Source: Durusdinium trenchii | Taxonomy: Eukaryota; Sar; Dinophyceae; Suessiales; Symbiodiniaceae | DNA length: 64,000 bases | Direction of reading: 5' to 3' | Assembly (NCBI GenBank): GCA_963970005.1 | Contig: CAXAMN010014058.1 | Coordinates: 62,001-126,000, forward strand | In this document: piece after piece, positions 60,430-64,000 of the stretch | Layout of the letters: every line of letters starts with the position of its first letter | Numbering within the stretch: the stretch's first letter is position 1 | Notes under the pieces: model-generated | What the model saw: the letters and a program-made list of their open reading frames with translations, nothing else | Database searches by the model: none | What the model was told of the DNA's origin: nothing | Position numbers and translations under genes: made by a program

Positions 60430-61080
60430 CCGGTCATTCTCCAGAATCAACATGCTGTATAGGGGGCGGCATTGCAACAAGCCAAGTTGAGCGCAGAGTT
60501 GGATAATGTCTTTCGAGATAGCTGTTTGTTCGACCAAACATATATATAAATATAGTGAGAGAGAGAGAGAGAGTAGAACCGGACTGTCTGAACCATTCCG
60601 CTTGCCGTCTGGACCCTTCCAGCAAGGAAACGCAAAGGAACTCAACTCTTCAAAGCAAGCCTGTGTTGCAAGTTTCGGGATCTTTTCCCTCTCATCAGGA
60701 GTAAAAGGGGTTTTGCTGTCTTCAGGCACACCAACCGAACAACTTGTCTTCCTCACAAGCTCTGAGCACTACTGAGCAGTGGACCATATCCCGCACCAAA
60801 GATAATCGCTGAACCCTGCCAATGATTCAATGGCCAACACTGCTTTGTTGCTATGCCCGCTACACCCGCAACGCCCGAGGCTCCAGCGGATGCTCGCTGC
60901 AGCAACTGAAGAGATCTTCCCAGTGAACGGAACATGGCGAGAAGCTGGCGCTTGGCCCCAACAAGTCCAAGCTTCACTTGTGACTGTGGCTCTTTGATGT
61001 GGAGTCCCCTGTGACTCTTTGATGTCTGACAATGCTTGACTCCCTGTCTAGCCTGTTGGAAATTTTGCCTCACCCCCTTC
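60430..61080 (-). CDS. Candidate exons, unrecognised
   Basis: Frame 61080-60860 reads 'VKLGLVGAKRQLLAMFRSLG' and 'LLQRASAGASGVAGVAGIAT'. Frame 60756-60590 reads 'TPFTPDEREKIPKLATQACF' and 'EELSSFAFPCWKGPDGKRNG'. Both look coding. No family match. A (GA)n tract at 60557-60577 follows the second. Confidence 0.33.
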
Positions 61081-61254
61081 ACAACTCACCTGTAGGCCAC
61101 AAAACAAAGGACATGGATGCCAAGTCTCTCCAACAAGATTGCGACCCAAAACGTCAAGTGTTGACCTTGTCACGCATCTTGACACTCCATAAGGCACAGC
61201 GCGTGTTTTTTTCCCTGGAGGTCTCACAGGAGTGTTTGAGGAGGCCCACTCCAT

Positions 61255-61745
61255 TCACAGAAAGGGAGCGCGGCCATTCTCGCAGCCGTCGCGTTTTTTG
61301 AGGTTGCTTGGCCGGTTGTACGGTTCTCTGATTGTCTTTATTGGTAGTTCAGAGATGTGCTCTGTGGTCACTGAAGCAACTCTCAAGCCCTGTACAGAAA
61401 GGCTGGGATCCAAGTCAAGGCTGTTTTGCTGAGCAAGATCTGCTGAACAGAAAGCACCCAACAACACCAGTTTGTCCTTCCAAAACACACCTAGTTCTTT
61501 TGTCTTTACCAAGAAGATCTAGAATGTCAGATTGCCCTGTTGTCATGAGAGCTCAAGACCTTGGTTGTCCAAGGTTTGCAGTGGAATCAAACACTTCACT
61601 TCACACACGACACGGTCGCCCTGCTTCTGAGAGGGCGACCATGTCACGGCCTGCTTCTGTCCTCCAGTCTTCAGAGCCTGGCAAGCCCACAATGAAAGGA
61701 AAGAGTCGGCAGTCTGGTTTGTAGGAGCCTCGGTCAGTTCATTTT
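61255..61745 (-). CDS. Candidate exons, unrecognised
   Basis: After an acceptor 'ACCGAG/G' near 61732 two frames are open, one reading 'CRLFPFIVGLPGSEDWRTEA'. Further on, 61520-61430 reads 'SDILDLLGKDKRTRCVLEGQ', and 61440-61260 reads 'VASVTTEHISELPIKTIREP'. Composition is protein-like, consistent with small exons of one gene. No domain is recognised. It follows the cysteine desulfurase on the same strand. Confidence 0.35.
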
Positions 61746-61984
61746 GAGAGGTGAGCACAGGTAAGCTGCATTTTGAACTGAGTGGTGATTTTGGTTAGAA
61801 TCTTGTAGAAACGTCTTCATCGCAACCTTCAGTGTCGGTTCTTTGACGCAACTAGCTACCAGTCCAACAGTGTCAACACAAAGGCCTCAAGCTCGAGTTC
61901 CCAAAGGGGGCTCATCTCTCGGAGTCTTCTCACCTGTCAACAGCAAGGCGCACTGCAGCATGCGATACGTGACACCCGCACTAA

Positions 61985-63423
61985 ACCAGACTGCCTCCCT
62001 CACGACATCATTCACGGTGTTGTCCTTGGCACAAATGTTTGGGCCCCTTGGGCCAGGTATTTATTTGGTCTTTGGCCTTTCTTCAAAAACATCGAGATCG
62101 CGCGCGCACGGTTTCATCTGCAAATGCTCTAGCCGAGGCACCACTTCCGCCTCAGTGGTAAAGCGGCCAATGCCAAAGCGCAGCGACCTCGGATGCATGC
62201 GAATGCGAATGTGCTGCAAAAATGTAAGAAATGCTAAGGGAGTCAATTAGCATAACTAGCATTAGCACAACTAACCTGTCTAACCTCCATGAACTCAACA
62301 ACTACATTTTTGGTATACTGCATGCAACTTCCACTCCTGGGTTCCTAAGCGTGTGCGCGAGGTCCTCGGACACTCCAATGGCTCGCAGGACGTAGGACCT
62401 CCAACATGAGGTCCCAATGAGATTGGACTTCACAAAAAGAAATATGAGACACGACAAGATCAGCTATATATTGGAGAAAATGCACAAGCTGTGAAACCTT
62501 AATCGTCCAAAACAACAGCATTGCACTTTCTGTAGATCAACCTTCACTCTTGGCACCCTGCGGCTCAAGTGATGCGCTGGTGCAAGCAGAGCCACTGGAC
62601 ACTGCAGTAGTCTTGGCAAGTGACCTTAAATGCCACGCAAGATCTTCAAACATTGCTTCCGGAAGTCTTGGGATGTTGGTCCGGCAAAACCTTGGCGTCC
62701 TACATGAGGAGGCTTTCACCCTCCACGCAGGCGAACGACAAGTTCACATTGCCAGGCCACCTGAAGCATCAACAAATTGCTGCTTTTTGACCTATGAAAG
62801 ATGGTCCATCCTGTCTCCTGTGACCCGACTTTGATCTGTCAAATGATTCTGTGAGTCAAAGCCCCCCAATTGCACCCTGAAACGACAAATAGATAGAATA
62901 AGGCCTCAGTGTGTTTCGGATTTGACCCAGGCCTCTGCGAAGGTGATCCATTCAAAGTGATCTGCGGCAACTCTTCAGTGATTTTGTCATGCATGCGCTT
63001 ATACCTCGGCCATAAAATGAGTTGTGCTTGGCATGTAGCATCATCAGTTGTGGTAGTAACTCAAGTTCTGCACCAAGCTCAAGACAGCTTCTGTACATGC
63101 CTGGTGTCATTGTCCATCTCTTGCATGCAAACCTGTTTCAGCGCATCATATCGCATTGAACCGCAAATAATAACTTGGCCATCTTTGACCACCAAAACCT
63201 GTTTGTCATGGTCTTGAAGTTTAACCCACATTGCAAAACTTGGGAGCCACAAAGCCACCCACAAGAGAAGAACGATGAGTTCATGGAATTGAATTGAAGG
63301 CTTTGGGCCCAACAAACCTCTTCAGCAACCGCCCAACCGGAATTCCCACCGGCTCACCTCGGCTGCTGCTCCAAAACCGACGATGGGAGGAGTGGCCAAT
63401 GTGCCGCTGCGCATGCCACGCTC
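61985..63423 (-). CDS. Cysteine desulfurase, IscS/NFS1 type, 3' part of gene
   Basis: The enzyme takes sulfur from cysteine for iron-sulfur cluster and tRNA thiolation pathways, using pyridoxal phosphate; NFS1 acts in mitochondria. Eight exons join in frame: 63423-63358 ('ERGMRSGTLATPPIVGFGAA'), 63132-63089 ('MQEMDNDTRHVQK'), 63004-62933 ('RMHDKITEELPQITLNGS'), 62760-62704 ('PGNVNLSFACVEGESLLM'), 62624-62562 ('AVSSGSACTSASLEP'), 62398-62351 ('SYVLRAIGVSEDLAHT'), 62187-62142 ('SLRFGIGRFTTEAEV') and 62024 onward ('DNTVNDVVREAV'). The mobile-loop active-site cysteine is in SSGSACTSASLEP, which marks the IscS/NFS1 class. Donors are GT, GC, GC, GT, GC, GC and GT. The N-terminal part with the PLP lysine lies upstream, outside the exons I can find, and the last few residues are unresolved. 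Confidence 0.93.
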
Positions 63424-64000
63424 CTGTTCTATGGTGGGTGGCTCTGAAGTTTTACCATTCATGGAGTCTTGGTGAACCACAAGCAGGTGGACCCAAATCA
63501 ATCAATTCCCTAGTTGATACGGTCAACCCCTTGCGATTCATGTAATTCATGTCCATTTTAATCCGCGGTGGCATGGAGGGATTGACACCCGCGGCACCTG
63601 TTTGGTTTCTTGGCTTGGGATTATGGTGGCGGTTTGGTCGCTTGGGTCATTGCTGCTTCCCTTGTTCATATGCGTTGTCATGTTCTTTCAATAATGTCCA
63701 TGTGTTAATCCTAATAGAATGAATGTTCAAGACAACGGCAACAAGATCTTTGAACTGGTGAAACTGCTCAAACCATGTTGAAATGAATCAACATGTATTC
63801 CTTTAAGAACAAGTATACAATCCTGTAGATATTTCCTTCAGGGCATATACATCGTGCATCCGCACTGGTGGTGGAGCTGCAGTTTTTGTGTGGCTTAGAG
63901 CTGCTACGCAGTTCTTCGTGGCGCTTCGATTATCTCACTAAACCTACCATCACCACCTAGGCGTCTGCCCTTGAAAGGGGCTTAAGGTCGTTTAGTGGAA
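63424..64000. other. Probable intron or upstream flank of the cysteine desulfurase
   Basis: The preceding exon of the desulfurase (with the PLP-lysine motif) is expected upstream, but no match is visible before the window ends. A frame at about 63600-63490 reads partly like protein but does not fit the family. Confidence 0.4.

Noticed and set aside
62188-62561. Two desulfurase introns with exactly equal length (163 bases each)
   Set aside because: Their sequences do not resemble each other beyond donor and acceptor, so the equal length looks accidental.

Overview
This window reads as nuclear DNA of a dinoflagellate, most likely a member of the Symbiodiniaceae. No bacterial gene layout is present. 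Genes are cut into very small exons (often 40-100 bases). Exons can be joined in frame across introns that begin with GT, GC or GA, end in AG and are almost always followed by G, which is the hallmark of dinoflagellate splicing. By reading the minus strand exon by exon I placed 27 introns with coding sequence on both sides: 11 begin with GT, 13 with GC and 3 with GA. There is an assembly gap of Ns at 32747-33215.

Every gene I can name lies on the minus strand, so the window looks like one block of co-oriented genes, typical of dinoflagellates. From right to left, which is the direction of transcription, these are: an IscS/NFS1 cysteine desulfurase (about 62.0-63.4 kb, 5' part beyond the visible exons); a fibronectin-like surface module (59.3-59.5 kb); a cold-shock-like protein (51.5-52.0 kb); a bestrophin-like channel (about 46 kb); a Ty1/copia-like gag-protease fossil (42.9-44.05 kb); a TPR-repeat plus FAD monooxygenase gene (28.4-31.4 kb); an EF-hand/prolyl 4-hydroxylase of P4HTM type (15.8-19.5 kb); a zinc-finger exon (about 15 kb); a PH-domain-like gene (12.6-13.0 kb); a PPP-family protein phosphatase (8.2-11.9 kb); an OSCA/TMEM63 mechanosensitive channel (3.6-5.8 kb); and an unrecognised two-exon gene end (1.9-2.35 kb). 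Several other minus-strand stretches look coding but I cannot name them. Two or three plus-strand candidates are weaker.

The spaces between genes hold many short tandem arrays. Two minisatellite families each occur at two places about 44-54 kb apart. A 'CTAACATGGACC' array sits inside a 1.2-kb GC-AG intron of the P4HTM gene. A 659-bp non-coding element with near-perfect inverted ends next to TA lies at 20142-20800. An A+T-rich array with a repeated 22-base motif lies beside the retroelement fossil. No rRNA, tRNA, CRISPR or spliced-leader sequence was recognised. Exon boundaries given as exact are those where both flanking exons and the protein family agree; others are approximate.
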